This document shows, piece after piece, positions 51,473 through 60,714 of a stretch of DNA of 64,000 nt; position 1 is the first letter of the stretch, and every line of letters begins with the position of its first letter. Origin of the DNA: Paenalicyclobacillus mengziensis (lineage in GTDB: Bacteria; Bacillota; Bacilli; Alicyclobacillales; Alicyclobacillaceae); the NCBI RefSeq assembly GCF_017298635.1, contig NZ_CP071182.1, positions 4,750,001-4,814,000 of the forward strand, read 5' to 3'. The notes beneath the pieces were generated by a model. It did not search any database, was not told the DNA's origin, and was given only the letters and a program-made list of their open reading frames with translations. The position numbers and the translations under genes were made by a program.

Positions 51473-52231
51473 TTAGTACCTTTCCGGAAACACGCGCACC
51501 TGCTTCTCCTGCTCGGTGTCGTGTCCAAAGAACACAAAAGCTCCAGACGCCTTAGCAACATCTCTCAGTTTGGCGATACTATGCACCATTGCACTATTGC
51601 TGACACCTGCAAATGGAACACCTTCCTCGTAATTCCCACGATAATAAGAAGCATCAATTGTAAGGAGAAGTGGACCCGATTGCTTGGTTTCGACGAACAC
51701 GGATTGGTGTCCGTGGCTGTGTCCCGGTGTAAACAACACCTGAACTCCAGGGGCTAATTCAACATCGCCTTCAATGATGCGATAGTGAAGATCGGGGTCT
51801 CTACATACGTCTGGATAGCCCTCACCTTCCATAGCGGCTTGGTACTCTGCTCGCTGAACGACAATTTCCGTGTTTTTGAAGTGGGTGTTGCCGCCAGCGT
51901 GATCGAAATGCCAATGCGTACTGATAACAAATCTCAGGTCCTCTGGCTGATAACCAGCTCGGTTCAGAGCTTTGGTGATGGTGTCCTCGGCGGTCATAAT
52001 GGGCACAATTTGCGCCGAACCATCCGGTTGTCGAAACAAATCCTGATTGTCGATACAAAAATCGGGCATACCTGTGTCGATGAGAATGGGCCCGGATGGC
52101 GTCTCAATAAGGTAACTCCAAATCGGAAGATTGGTTAACTGACCAGGCTTTTGTCGTGTATCCAACATCGAATTATCAACCAGGCAGCGTCCCAAAGGCA
52201 GTAAGCTGAGGGAATTCACGGGCATTTTCAT
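51473..52231 (-). CDS. MBL-fold hydrolase, AHL lactonase-like
   Basis: 252 residues of the metallo-beta-lactamase fold. The zinc motif STHWHFDHAGGN matches HxHxDH; further ligands are expected at FTPGHSHGHQS and IDASYYRGN. The N-terminal LPIWSYLIET and length fit the AiiA/AhlS family that opens acyl-homoserine lactones, but other lactones are possible. Start ATG at 52231; a second ATG two codons on has better spacing to AAGGA. Isolated gene. Confidence 0.8.
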   Translation of the reverse strand: MKMPVNSLSLLPLGRCLVDNSMLDTRQKPGQLTNLPIWSYLIETPSGPILIDTGMPDFCIDNQDLFRQPDGSAQIVPIMTAEDTITKALNRAGYQPEDLRFVISTHWHFDHAGGNTHFKNTEIVVQRAEYQAAMEGEGYPDVCRDPDLHYRIIEGDVELAPGVQVLFTPGHSHGHQSVFVETKQSGPLLLTIDASYYRGNYEEGVPFAGVSNSAMVHSIAKLRDVAKASGAFVFFGHDTEQEKQVRVFPERY

Positions 52232-52650
52232 TCATCCTTTCCGTATCTTTAGCGCCAATCAACACATGACTACATCGGGCCGCCTCGGGGGCATAAAATG
52301 CAAGAAAGCCTCGAAAATTTGAATATATGATACTTCCATCCCGCAATTCATAAGTCCTTCTGTTACACTTATAGACTAGGACGTACATTTCTCCGTTTAA
52401 GTAGTGCGTCCTAAGACATGTTTACGTGTGTGTCTTCGATCGCCATTTTCTGTCGAATTTTGAAATCGACATCTTATGTCAGGAATGACCTCACATCGTG
52501 AGTTTCTGCTGCTTTTGTCACGCTATAGGGGAGTATGTCGTCTTTCTAAAGACAGCGTTTGCAGACTTGAAAGAACCCAACAGACTATGCTCGTGAAAGA
52601 ACCCATCATACTATCAGGTAACAAAGATGGCCTAACGGGGAGGCGGCTGA

Positions 52651-53949
52651 ATGAAGAAAAAGGGAATCATAGCCCTCATTAGCTCCTTGGTTGGAATCGT
52701 TGTAGTCGGCGGAGCCGTCGGTGCTGCGTTGTTATGGGCGCCGGTTGGCGTCAACAAGCCAGGTGCGGCGAACACATCAAACTCTACCGCGCCCGTGAAA
52801 AGTAATCTGTCAATCGGACAGCGTATCAGTGAAAACCTGCTTCATATCAATAAGACGATGAACGTCTTACTGATTGCGAACAATGCGCGGAACGCAACCA
52901 GTCCCCTGTCCCTTGGCACTGCAGCCGGACAGGCAGACATCATTCTCATTGCGCATATTGATCCAACGACGCACAAAATCACACTTATCTCCGTCCCACG
53001 CGACACCCTGATTGCAATGCCACAATACGACATTCCAATTCCAAAGATTAAAAGTGCGTTTAATATCGGACTCAATGAGTCACCGGATATGGGGCCTAAA
53101 TTGGAAATCAAAGCCGTGTCCCAGCTTACAGGCCTTCCCATCAGCTACTGGATTGTAACCGACTTTCAGGGTTTTATCGATGCCGTGAATGCCGTTGGCG
53201 GAATACAGGTTAACGTACCAGCCCGTTTGTACGATCCCGCTCACAGCGGCGTTAACCTCTATCCAGGCCTGCAAACGCTTAACGGAGCGCAGGCACTGGC
53301 ATACGTGCGAGTTCGGCAGAATGCAGCGGGAAACTCGTATCGAATCAATGACTTTCAACGTCAGCAGGCTGAGATGCAAGTGCTCGATATACTCAAGAAT
53401 AAGTTGCTAGACTCGGCCACAAATCCACTGAAACTGTACAAGCTCATTAAACTCTGGCACAAAGACGTCGCCACCAACCTCTCTACGGAGCAGCTTGTTG
53501 GCATCGGCATGGCGGCATCTGGGTCATCTGTCAACAAAATCATTCTGGGTAGCGACAAGGACTCGATGGATATGGCAGGAACTCCCCTACCTGGCGCAAA
53601 TAAGCAGGGGTACATCACCGGTGCCTATTACGACATCTTGGATCCAACGAAGATCTACAAAACCCTGCAGCCGCTCGGGTCAACGGGATCGTCGACGGGG
53701 CTTCCTAGCATCCCCCAGCCAAACCAAGTAACCGTATCAGTCTATGGCTCGCCGGTCATCTACAACACGCTCAAGCACGCGGGATACCTAGCGAGTTACG
53801 CAGGCGGCACCTCCGCGGGACGTGTGAACATCTATTATCCTCCGGGAAAAATCAACCTTGCATGGGCAGTAGCGCGTACACTCGGTACGGGAAACGCGTG
53901 GGTGGCACCGGACTCCAATTTGTCATCGACGGTGGTTGTATACGGCTAG
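52651..53949 (+). CDS. LytR-CpsA-Psr family cell-wall glycopolymer ligase
   Basis: 432 residues: a short cytoplasmic start, one transmembrane helix (about 7-30), the LCP domain (about 75-240) with HIDPTTHKITLISVPRDT, INVV-like VNAVGGIQVNVP and YVRVRQ, and a C-terminal LytR_C domain (about 355-432, VSVYGSPVIYNTL). It attaches anionic polymers to peptidoglycan. GGGGAGGC precedes the ATG. Located in a run of envelope genes. Confidence 0.9.
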   Translation: MKKKGIIALISSLVGIVVVGGAVGAALLWAPVGVNKPGAANTSNSTAPVKSNLSIGQRISENLLHINKTMNVLLIANNARNATSPLSLGTAAGQADIILIAHIDPTTHKITLISVPRDTLIAMPQYDIPIPKIKSAFNIGLNESPDMGPKLEIKAVSQLTGLPISYWIVTDFQGFIDAVNAVGGIQVNVPARLYDPAHSGVNLYPGLQTLNGAQALAYVRVRQNAAGNSYRINDFQRQQAEMQVLDILKNKLLDSATNPLKLYKLIKLWHKDVATNLSTEQLVGIGMAASGSSVNKIILGSDKDSMDMAGTPLPGANKQGYITGAYYDILDPTKIYKTLQPLGSTGSSTGLPSIPQPNQVTVSVYGSPVIYNTLKHAGYLASYAGGTSAGRVNIYYPPGKINLAWAVARTLGTGNAWVAPDSNLSSTVVVYG

Positions 53950-54049
53950 TGCGGACTCGTGCGGGCGCGGGTACCGTTCTCCCTTACGCATCCGCAGTGT
54001 GTGGATCATGTGGAGTATGGCTGCTACGTATTCAGCATACCCGTCGTAC

Positions 54050-54089
54050 CTTGGGGCCTTGCGCGTACATATCTCGCTCAGGCCCCAAG
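54050..54089 (+). terminator. Terminator-like inverted repeat after the LCP gene
   Basis: CTTGGGGCCT (54050-54059) pairs with AGGCCCCAAG (54080-54089); followed by TCTCTTC. The loop is long and the T-run weak. Confidence 0.55.
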
Positions 54090-54147
54090 TCTCTTCGCCA
54101 CACATTCGATATGAAATTTGACTCAGTCAAGTTGTCAAGCCATAGAA

Positions 54148-55554
54148 TCAGTGACCGCCATGGTCTCCATGGCCACCATGGTCTCCACCCTGGTTGTGCT
54201 GGTTGCCCTGCGACCCGGCACTCACGTTGCTGTCGCCATGTGGTGGCCAGTTCGCAGGTGGCTGCTGCTGCATATGAGCCGCCAACTGGTTGAGCATCGC
54301 CTGCAGTGCTGCTGCAGCATTTTGTGCTGCACTACTTACTTGTGTCGTATGGTTCGTTGACGTGGGCTGGTTGTTGGACTGTGTCGTGACGGTAACGCTT
54401 CCCGTGCCGTTCGTGCTGGTGTTTGCCGGAAGGTTAATCACGTGTCCTTTACCGTGCTCTGGTTTGGCCTCAGGTTTGTGTGCTGCCTTCTCCTCTTGGC
54501 CCTTCAAGACACCCTTAAACTTGTTTGTGATGCTTGTGCTGGTTGTATTGTTTGTTACGCTTGTGCTGTTGGTACTGTTGATGCTAACAGAGTTGCTACT
54601 ATTAGCGTTGTCGTCACTTGATGTGTTGTTGGTGCTATTGGTGCCCTGTCCAACGACAATGCCACCGTCCTGGCCGAAGACCGCACCGCCAGTTGCACTC
54701 ATTTGTGCCAGGCGTTGGAGCTGCGACTGCAGATGGGCCAAGCTCTTTTCAATGTTCTGCTCCAGGGCTGACTGAGCGTGTGCGTTCTTCACGTGTTGAA
54801 GTGCGCTTGACAAGGCGATTGCATCCTGACCAAGGTGGAGAAACACGTCGTCACGTTTTGGGTTCTCACCAAGACGGATTCCGACACTTGGCACTTGCCC
54901 GCCGATGCTGTTGGTGGCATTTCCTGTGCTGTTATTTCCTGTGCTGTTCGCGCTGTTACTCGTCACCGAATTGTTGTCGTTGCTCGTCGTGTTGTTCGAA
55001 TTGGACCCGCTTGTCATGTTGCCTGATGTTGCATTGTTCGAAGTTGTGTTGTTCGATGTATTGTTGAAATCAAGTGTCGGCGATCCGGTTTGCATCGCCA
55101 ACTGCAGAGCCTGGTTCTCATCCTGAGCTGCCTGTTGCAGTGTACTCTGTGCGAGTTGAGTCTTGCCTTGGGCAATCAACGCATTGGCTTCCGCGATCCG
55201 TTGCTGGGCAAACTGTGCTAAGAGGTTTGCCTTATTAACATCATTAAATGTCAACACGAGACGAATGTTCTCAATCGTCGTCTTAATGAAGTAGAAAAAA
55301 TCTCCTGGGAGTAATCCTGGGTTCACATTTGCGGTCGTTGACCCGGTTGCATTGACGCTACCAGAGACACTGTTGCCGACGCTATTCCCCGCCGAGTTCG
55401 CGGTGCTGTTGCTCGCGACGCTGATGGACACATTCCCCGTGCTATTACCCGTTGAATTCGTCGTGTCCGCAAAGGCAGACACAGCAGCTGCTCCGTTCAT
55501 TCCAAGTACGATAGTTGTTGCGAGAAAGGCCTTTTTTGCTGGATTCATTTTCAC
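54148..55554 (-). CDS. Secreted Asn/Ser/Thr-rich protein with DUF5667-like domain
   Basis: About 468 residues: signal peptide (AFLATTIVLGMNGAAAVSAFA), then Asn/Ser/Thr-rich linkers surrounding a helical DUF5667-type core (LLPGDFFYFIKTTIENIRL to AQQRIAEANALI, about residues 80-150) and a second helical part around 240-300. The C-terminus ends in HGGHGDHGGH, a likely metal-binding tail. GTG at 55554 follows GGAGGAG by seven bases. Extracellular, possibly wall-associated. Confidence 0.75.
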   Translation of the reverse strand: MKMNPAKKAFLATTIVLGMNGAAAVSAFADTTNSTGNSTGNVSISVASNSTANSAGNSVGNSVSGSVNATGSTTANVNPGLLPGDFFYFIKTTIENIRLVLTFNDVNKANLLAQFAQQRIAEANALIAQGKTQLAQSTLQQAAQDENQALQLAMQTGSPTLDFNNTSNNTTSNNATSGNMTSGSNSNNTTSNDNNSVTSNSANSTGNNSTGNATNSIGGQVPSVGIRLGENPKRDDVFLHLGQDAIALSSALQHVKNAHAQSALEQNIEKSLAHLQSQLQRLAQMSATGGAVFGQDGGIVVGQGTNSTNNTSSDDNANSSNSVSINSTNSTSVTNNTTSTSITNKFKGVLKGQEEKAAHKPEAKPEHGKGHVINLPANTSTNGTGSVTVTTQSNNQPTSTNHTTQVSSAAQNAAAALQAMLNQLAAHMQQQPPANWPPHGDSNVSAGSQGNQHNQGGDHGGHGDHGGH

Positions 55555-55785
55555 TCGATATCTCCTCCGTCCTTGCATTGGAATCTAGTAAAGAAGGATT
55601 CGCAGGTCGTGGAGATTTTGTGGTGGTGGTTTGTAGATCATTTGATTTATTTTTCGCGAAATGATGACATATTTTTGCACGGAGGTAAAAAGTACGCACG
55701 AAAAAGCGCATTTTAGAGGACCAGTAGATGGGAGGGAGTGGATGGAATAACTGGCTTCCTATAACGACTTTCACGCATTAGATAT

Positions 55786-56838
55786 CTACGGCAGAGCGAG
55801 GTTTACAGTCGTTGTTACGTGAGTTTTCACCTCAATATTGCCCTTGCTGGTGAACTCATTGCCTTTCATCACCTTCACCGAATATTCTCCGGGTACAAGA
55901 CCGTTAATCAGATATTGTCCATGAATGTCTGTCAGGGTCCTGGCAACGACGTTGCCGAACTTATCGAAAGCGTAGACCCAGGCATTTAAGACAGCAGTAC
56001 CTGAAGAACTTCGTACGGTTCCCATCATCGCTGTCATGGGGACAACGACGCAGACGCTCGTTTTCGTGCTCGGCAACAAAGAGACGGACTGCACACGAGT
56101 GGCGTGACCTACAAACACCTTCATCTTGTAATGACCTGCAGGCAATTCAACATCAAACATACCGTTCAGGTTTGAAAAGCCTTCCCATATGACTTGATTG
56201 GAGCCGTCCATCATCTGCACCAACGCAAGCATACACAAGCGATTTGTCGCATTCGTGATGACTCCAAAGAGCGAACTTCCTACCATCGAAAGGGTGACAT
56301 TGCTCTGGTTCAGACGCCCGCTTTCTACAGTAAGCGTGCTCTCGCCCATATCTAGGCTAGTTCCCGCTGAGCGCTGATTGAATGCGTAGCGTGCCAACAC
56401 ACGATATGTTCCTTGCGGCACATCGGAAAACTGGTAAAACCCATCCGCATTTGTGGTCGTAGAGGCAAATCCCCAGGCGGCGTTTCCAAGCAAGACAACG
56501 GCGTTTGCAGCTGGCTGGCCCTGCTTGTCTAGCACCTGCCCTGTCACCACCTGCTGGGGCCGCTGAATGTTCCAGTCCTCATTTATTGTCATCAGTCGAG
56601 GATACAGACGTTCGTCAGCCGCATCGTTCATCTGTGAATGGACTGCTGTTACTTTTTCAAGCGTTTGTACAACGCTGCTAGACGAGGTGGGCACTTTTGC
56701 TGACATCGCCAACACAGACTGTGTGCTCATCGCCAAGGTAAGTCCAACTACTAGACTTGTCATTGACCATCTGAGTGGATGGCGAGATGTACTTGCGTTG
56801 CGACGTGCAAAATTCACGCTATTTCCTCTTCTCTTCAT
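55786..56838 (-). CDS. Secreted protein with carboxypeptidase-regulatory-like (CarboxypepD_reg) repeats
   Basis: About 350 residues: an Arg-rich start and signal peptide-like helix (WSMTSLVVGLTLAMSTQSVLA), then two or three beta-sandwich domains: VTGQVLDKQGQPAANAVV to GTYRVLARYAF, and MGTVRSSSGTAVLNAWVYAF with GEYSVKVMKG. Such domains bind or stabilise surface proteins. ATG at 56838 has GAGGA eight bases upstream; the longer frame to 56877 reaches into a 16-bp repeat tract. Confidence 0.72.
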   Translation of the reverse strand: MKRRGNSVNFARRNASTSRHPLRWSMTSLVVGLTLAMSTQSVLAMSAKVPTSSSSVVQTLEKVTAVHSQMNDAADERLYPRLMTINEDWNIQRPQQVVTGQVLDKQGQPAANAVVLLGNAAWGFASTTTNADGFYQFSDVPQGTYRVLARYAFNQRSAGTSLDMGESTLTVESGRLNQSNVTLSMVGSSLFGVITNATNRLCMLALVQMMDGSNQVIWEGFSNLNGMFDVELPAGHYKMKVFVGHATRVQSVSLLPSTKTSVCVVVPMTAMMGTVRSSSGTAVLNAWVYAFDKFGNVVARTLTDIHGQYLINGLVPGEYSVKVMKGNEFTSKGNIEVKTHVTTTVNLALP

Positions 56839-56858
56839 GTAATCGGTCCTCATCGCTT

Positions 56859-56906
56859 CATTCTGTTGCCGTTCCATTCTGTTGCGGTTCCATTCTGTTG
56901 CGGTTC
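56859..56906. repeat. 16-bp tandem repeats upstream of the secreted protein
   Basis: Three copies of CATTCTGTTGCGGTTC (first copy with one C for G) plus a partial fourth. Each unit carries an ATG on the coding strand. As 16 is not a multiple of three, changes in copy number shift the reading frame of any start used there. Confidence 0.85.
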
Positions 56907-57097
56907 CATTCTGCCGACGTTGCGTTCAATTCTCGTTCCATTGTATGAAACGTAACTTTTGTTCTTTATAATGAACAATAGCACAGCCTTTCTCAGCATG
57001 CAAAGAGTATTTAGAAAATTGCTACGTTGGAAACTCCAGTGTCCCTGCACCTTATCGATGAATTCGATACAATAAGAGTACAAAAGGAGGAATATCA

Positions 57098-58075
57098 ATG
57101 CGCTACCGTCAACTTGGCAACAGCGGTCTGAAAGTTTCTGTGCTTGGCCTTGGTACAAACGCGTTTGGGGGACGCGCCGACAAGGCGACTTCTATTCGCG
57201 TATTGCATCATGCTGTGGATGCTGGCATTACCTTCATCGACACTGCAAACATATATACCAACACGAAATCTGAGGAAATCATCGGTGAGGCCTTTGAAGG
57301 CCGCCGCACAGACGTCATTCTGGCGACCAAGGTCGGCATGAAAACGGGAGACGGGCCAAACGACAGCGGATCGTCCAGACATCACATTATGGAACAAGTC
57401 GAGGCCAGTCTAAGGCGGCTGCGCACCGACTATATCGATCTCTACCAAATTCACGCGTTTGACCCGGCCACACCGCTTGAAGAAACGCTCCACGCCCTTG
57501 ACCATCTCGTGACCTCTGGCAAAGTCCGCTACATAGGCGCGTCAAACTACGCTGCCTGGCAGTTGATGAAGTCACTGTCCATCAGCGAACGGTATGGACT
57601 TGCGAAATTCGTCTCTGTGCAGCCGGGGTATTCTTTGGTCGACAGAGGCATTGAACGGGAACTCGTGCCGTTTTGCCTCGATCAGAACATCGGCATCATT
57701 CCCTACTTTCCTCTCGCGGGCGGCATCCTGACCGGAAAGTACGCTGGCGGCAACAAGCCGCAAGGCTCGCTGTGGGATTTGAACCCGAATTTTGAGAAAC
57801 GGATGGACCCGGCACGCATGGAGGTCGGAGAACGAGTCGTGCAGATTACCTCCGATCTCGGTACAACTGCCACCGCTCTCTCGCTCGCCTGGCTGATGCA
57901 TCAGCCTGCTGTATCCACGGTCATCTCAGGGGCGACGCGTGAATCTCAGATCGACGCAAACGCTCAAGCTGTTCATCTGGCACTTTCCACGGAGACCCTG
58001 GACCTTCTCGACGAACTAACAGAGCAGTTCATCTACGCCCCTGGTTTTGGCAGCACAGGCCGACGGAAAAAATAA
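57098..58075 (+). CDS. Aldo/keto reductase
   Basis: 325 residues, AKR TIM barrel of the YghZ/Kv-beta-like group: LGLGTNAFGG, the catalytic tetrad in FIDTANIYTNTKSE (Asp/Tyr), ATKVG (Lys) and YQIHAFD (His), and a C-terminal NADPH loop with VISGATRESQI. GGAGG upstream of the ATG. Substrate unknown. Followed by a strong terminator. Confidence 0.88.
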   Translation: MRYRQLGNSGLKVSVLGLGTNAFGGRADKATSIRVLHHAVDAGITFIDTANIYTNTKSEEIIGEAFEGRRTDVILATKVGMKTGDGPNDSGSSRHHIMEQVEASLRRLRTDYIDLYQIHAFDPATPLEETLHALDHLVTSGKVRYIGASNYAAWQLMKSLSISERYGLAKFVSVQPGYSLVDRGIERELVPFCLDQNIGIIPYFPLAGGILTGKYAGGNKPQGSLWDLNPNFEKRMDPARMEVGERVVQITSDLGTTATALSLAWLMHQPAVSTVISGATRESQIDANAQAVHLALSTETLDLLDELTEQFIYAPGFGSTGRRKK

Positions 58076-58114
58076 CGCTCTCTGCTGTGGTGCTCGAGGC
58101 GGCCTGTATGACAA

Positions 58115-58148
58115 AGTCAGCCACGAACCAGTGGCTGACTTCTCATTT
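58115..58148 (+). terminator. Terminator after the aldo/keto reductase
   Basis: Stem AGTCAGCCAC / GTGGCTGACT followed by TCTCATTT. Confidence 0.82.
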
Positions 58149-58205
58149 CCCCGTCACACTCATCCTGCCGATTTCCCGTCACACTCAGCTCGTACGAGAG
58201 TACGA

Positions 58206-59528
58206 CTAGGGCACGAATTGTCCCGTCTGTTCAGATGGCTCGCCAACCTTCGCCTGTTGCTGAAGAATGTCTTTGACGACGACACCGTCCTTGATGACCA
58301 GTGCAATGTTGTTCGTATCCTCCAGTGAACGAATATCCTCAAGCACATCGGTACGGGCGACCACCACATCTGCAAGTTTGCCCACTTCAAGTGTGCCAAT
58401 CCTGTCGAGCCATCCCAGGCACTCTGCAGCCACTTTCGTTGTCGCCATAATCGACTCCATCGGCGTCATACCGATGTCGCACATCAATCCGAGCTCCCGC
58501 AAATTGGTTCCGTGTGCCATTACGCCAGCATCGGTACCCATCGCGATTTTGACGCCGGCCCGATAAGCGCGTGCGATGCTGTCACGGTGTGCTTCGAACG
58601 ACTCACGCGCCTTCTTCACTCCGTATTCAGGCATGCTTCCTGTTGCCTCGGCCTGCTCAAGCACAGAGAGTGGAGCAAGTAACGTCGGCACAAGGTAGGT
58701 TCCGTGCTCTATCATCAACTCAATCGCTTCATCGTCCAGATAGATACCGTGTTCAATCGAATGGATGCCGGCTCGAACCGCGTTTTTGATGCCCTCTGCA
58801 CCCTGAGCGTGAGCCATGACTTTACGACCACGGCGGAACTGTGCTTCTTCAACCATGACCCTCAGTTCTTCGTAGGAGAACTGGGTGTACTCTGGATGAT
58901 CCGTTGGGCTGAGTACCCCGCCCGTTGCATGAACCTTGATGATGTCAGCTCCGGCGCGGAGCATCTCACGCACCTTTTGCCGTACCTGCTCTACACCATC
59001 GCAAATCCCACTAGGGCTGCCAGGATAATGCTGTCTACTCAGGTCAGCGCCAGACACCGTCCAGCCGTCGCCGTGACCACCGGTAATCGTCAGCGGTGTA
59101 ATGCTGATCTGCATCCGGGGCCCTGCAATAAGCCCCCGTTCTACGGCGGTTTTCACACCGAGATCGGTGCCTCCGGCATCACGAACGGTCGTGATACCTG
59201 CATCAAGCGTCTTCTTCATGTGTTTTTCTGCATGATAGAATTGGAGAGAGAACGGGTCAGACAACTGCGTTTCCAATTTCTTTACTTCAAACATCAAGTG
59301 AACGTGGGTGTCAATAAGGCCGGGAAGAATCGTCCCTCCCTGCGCATCGATGCGCTCTACGTCAGATGGAACCAGCACGCGGGCGAGGGCATCCTGAAGG
59401 TCACCGCCATTCTCGGTTCCAACAGCCACAATCCGGTTCCCCTCTAGAAGAACTGCTCCATTTTGAAGCGGTTGCCCGCCGTTGCCATCAATGACTGTCC
59501 CGTTGTAAACCAAAGTAAACTTTTCCAT
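58206..59528 (-). CDS. Amidohydrolase (imidazolonepropionase-like)
   Basis: About 440 residues of the metal-dependent amidohydrolase family: VYNGTVIDGNG, LPGLIDTHVHLMFE with the HxH ligands, IIKVHATGGVLSP with the bridging lysine region, KVMAHAQG, SIEHGIYLDDEA and MGTDAGV with the final aspartate. Acts on a small amide or prolyl-type substrate, not predictable. ATG at 59528 with GAGGAG upstream; the longer frame to 59684 runs into AT-rich non-coding DNA. Confidence 0.85.
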   Translation of the reverse strand: MEKFTLVYNGTVIDGNGGQPLQNGAVLLEGNRIVAVGTENGGDLQDALARVLVPSDVERIDAQGGTILPGLIDTHVHLMFEVKKLETQLSDPFSLQFYHAEKHMKKTLDAGITTVRDAGGTDLGVKTAVERGLIAGPRMQISITPLTITGGHGDGWTVSGADLSRQHYPGSPSGICDGVEQVRQKVREMLRAGADIIKVHATGGVLSPTDHPEYTQFSYEELRVMVEEAQFRRGRKVMAHAQGAEGIKNAVRAGIHSIEHGIYLDDEAIELMIEHGTYLVPTLLAPLSVLEQAEATGSMPEYGVKKARESFEAHRDSIARAYRAGVKIAMGTDAGVMAHGTNLRELGLMCDIGMTPMESIMATTKVAAECLGWLDRIGTLEVGKLADVVVARTDVLEDIRSLEDTNNIALVIKDGVVVKDILQQQAKVGEPSEQTGQFVP

Positions 59529-59986
59529 ACCCACTCTCCTCATGTAACTTATCAGTCTGCGAAATCCTGAATCCTGAATCGTAAATCGTCGACACGATAA
59601 TTTTATCATAATTATCTGTGTATTTTGGGTAAAAGAGTAACCAGCGTTTTTTGACGTATATAAATCACAAAACAACAAAAACATCCATTAAAAAATGATT
59701 AAAATTTAATTAATATGAACTTATAAATTCATTAGTGAATGATGAGCAATTTATGACGCTTTTGTGAAGGCATGACCCTGTCAACTGGGGCCGAAAATCG
59801 AGTTGCACCGGTAATGCCCTGCCGCGCGTGGCATTTTCGCGGTTCAGCTGACATCAGTTGATACGAACGGACTAGTCCGAACCGACTTACCACATGGAAA
59901 ATAGTCCGCCCCCGTAGTAGCTTTGAGCCTTTGTGGTTGTTCCCGTCTCGGTGCACAATGTGTTCATGTTACAGGAGGTGATTGAC
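59529..59986. other. Intergenic region between amidohydrolase and cytochrome b operon
   Basis: Left part (59529-59750) is very AT-rich and divergent promoters are likely there. Right part has small inverted repeats (for example CGGACTAGTCCG near 59868) of unclear function. No gene recognised. Confidence 0.4.
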
Positions 59987-60103
59987 ATGGTGAATATGTC
60001 AAATGTCTGGCCGAATCACTTGATGGATTGGCTGTGGTTGGCCGTGTTTGTATTGTTTGTCTTGGGGTCCTATCCGGGACATAAAGGGGGGAACAACAAG
60101 TGA
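59987..60103 (+). CDS. Small hydrophobic protein, first gene of the cytochrome b operon
   Basis: 38 residues with one membrane helix (WLWLAVFVLFVLG). AGGAGGTGATT is an almost perfect ribosome site. Its TGA overlaps the GTG start of cytochrome b by four bases, so it is surely translated and coupled. Possibly a small structural subunit like those of other respiratory complexes. Confidence 0.72.
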   Translation: MVNMSNVWPNHLMDWLWLAVFVLFVLGSYPGHKGGNNK

Positions 60104-60714
60104 ACTGGACAAAACAAGTCAGAGGCACTCTTTCCGAACAGTTAACTTGGGATAACCTGCTTCCTTCCGAGCAACCGGTGTATGTGTCGTCTCTCGTCTA
60201 CAGTTTCGGGATTTTCACACTCAGCAGCCTGATTTTCGTGATTGTATCCGGCATTGTCCTTGCATCCAAAGGTCCAACTTGGTACCAGGTTTCGAGTCTT
60301 GGGGAATTCGTTCGTAGCGTTCACTACTGGAGTGTGCAGGCCTTCTTCTTTTTCATGACAATGCATCTCGTCGGACAGTTCTTTATGGGTGCTTGGCGTA
60401 AAGGTCGGGCATTTACCTGGGTTTTGGGCGCGCTGTCATTCGGCATATCCGTCATCGCAGCGTTTACTGGTTACCTGTCACGCGGAGATTTCTTCTCGCA
60501 ATGGAACCAGGTTCAGAGTAAAGATGCGTTCAATGGTGCAGGACTTGATGGATTTTTAAACATCCTCAATAACGGGCAAGTATACGGACTGCATATCGTT
60601 GTGATTCCCGCCGTTTTGCTGATTCTTGTCGGATGGCATCTCATCGAAGTTCGCCGAAACGGAGTTGTTCCTCCTTATGAAGTGGAATCAAAGCAGGGGG
60701 CTGGTCGGAAATGA
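60100..60714 (+). CDS. Cytochrome b (b6-like) N-terminal domain protein
   Basis: 204 residues, four to five membrane helices. Haem ligand pairs are retained: histidines in SVHYWS and MTMHLV, 14 apart, in helix 2, and in YGLHIV and GWHLIE, 15 apart, in helix 4. GYLSRGDFFSQWN follows helix 3, in the region corresponding to the Qo-site loop. GGGGGG before the GTG. Likely a menaquinol-oxidising diheme b subunit. Neither a Rieske protein nor cytochrome c is encoded nearby. Confidence 0.83.
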   Translation: MNWTKQVRGTLSEQLTWDNLLPSEQPVYVSSLVYSFGIFTLSSLIFVIVSGIVLASKGPTWYQVSSLGEFVRSVHYWSVQAFFFFMTMHLVGQFFMGAWRKGRAFTWVLGALSFGISVIAAFTGYLSRGDFFSQWNQVQSKDAFNGAGLDGFLNILNNGQVYGLHIVVIPAVLLILVGWHLIEVRRNGVVPPYEVESKQGAGRK

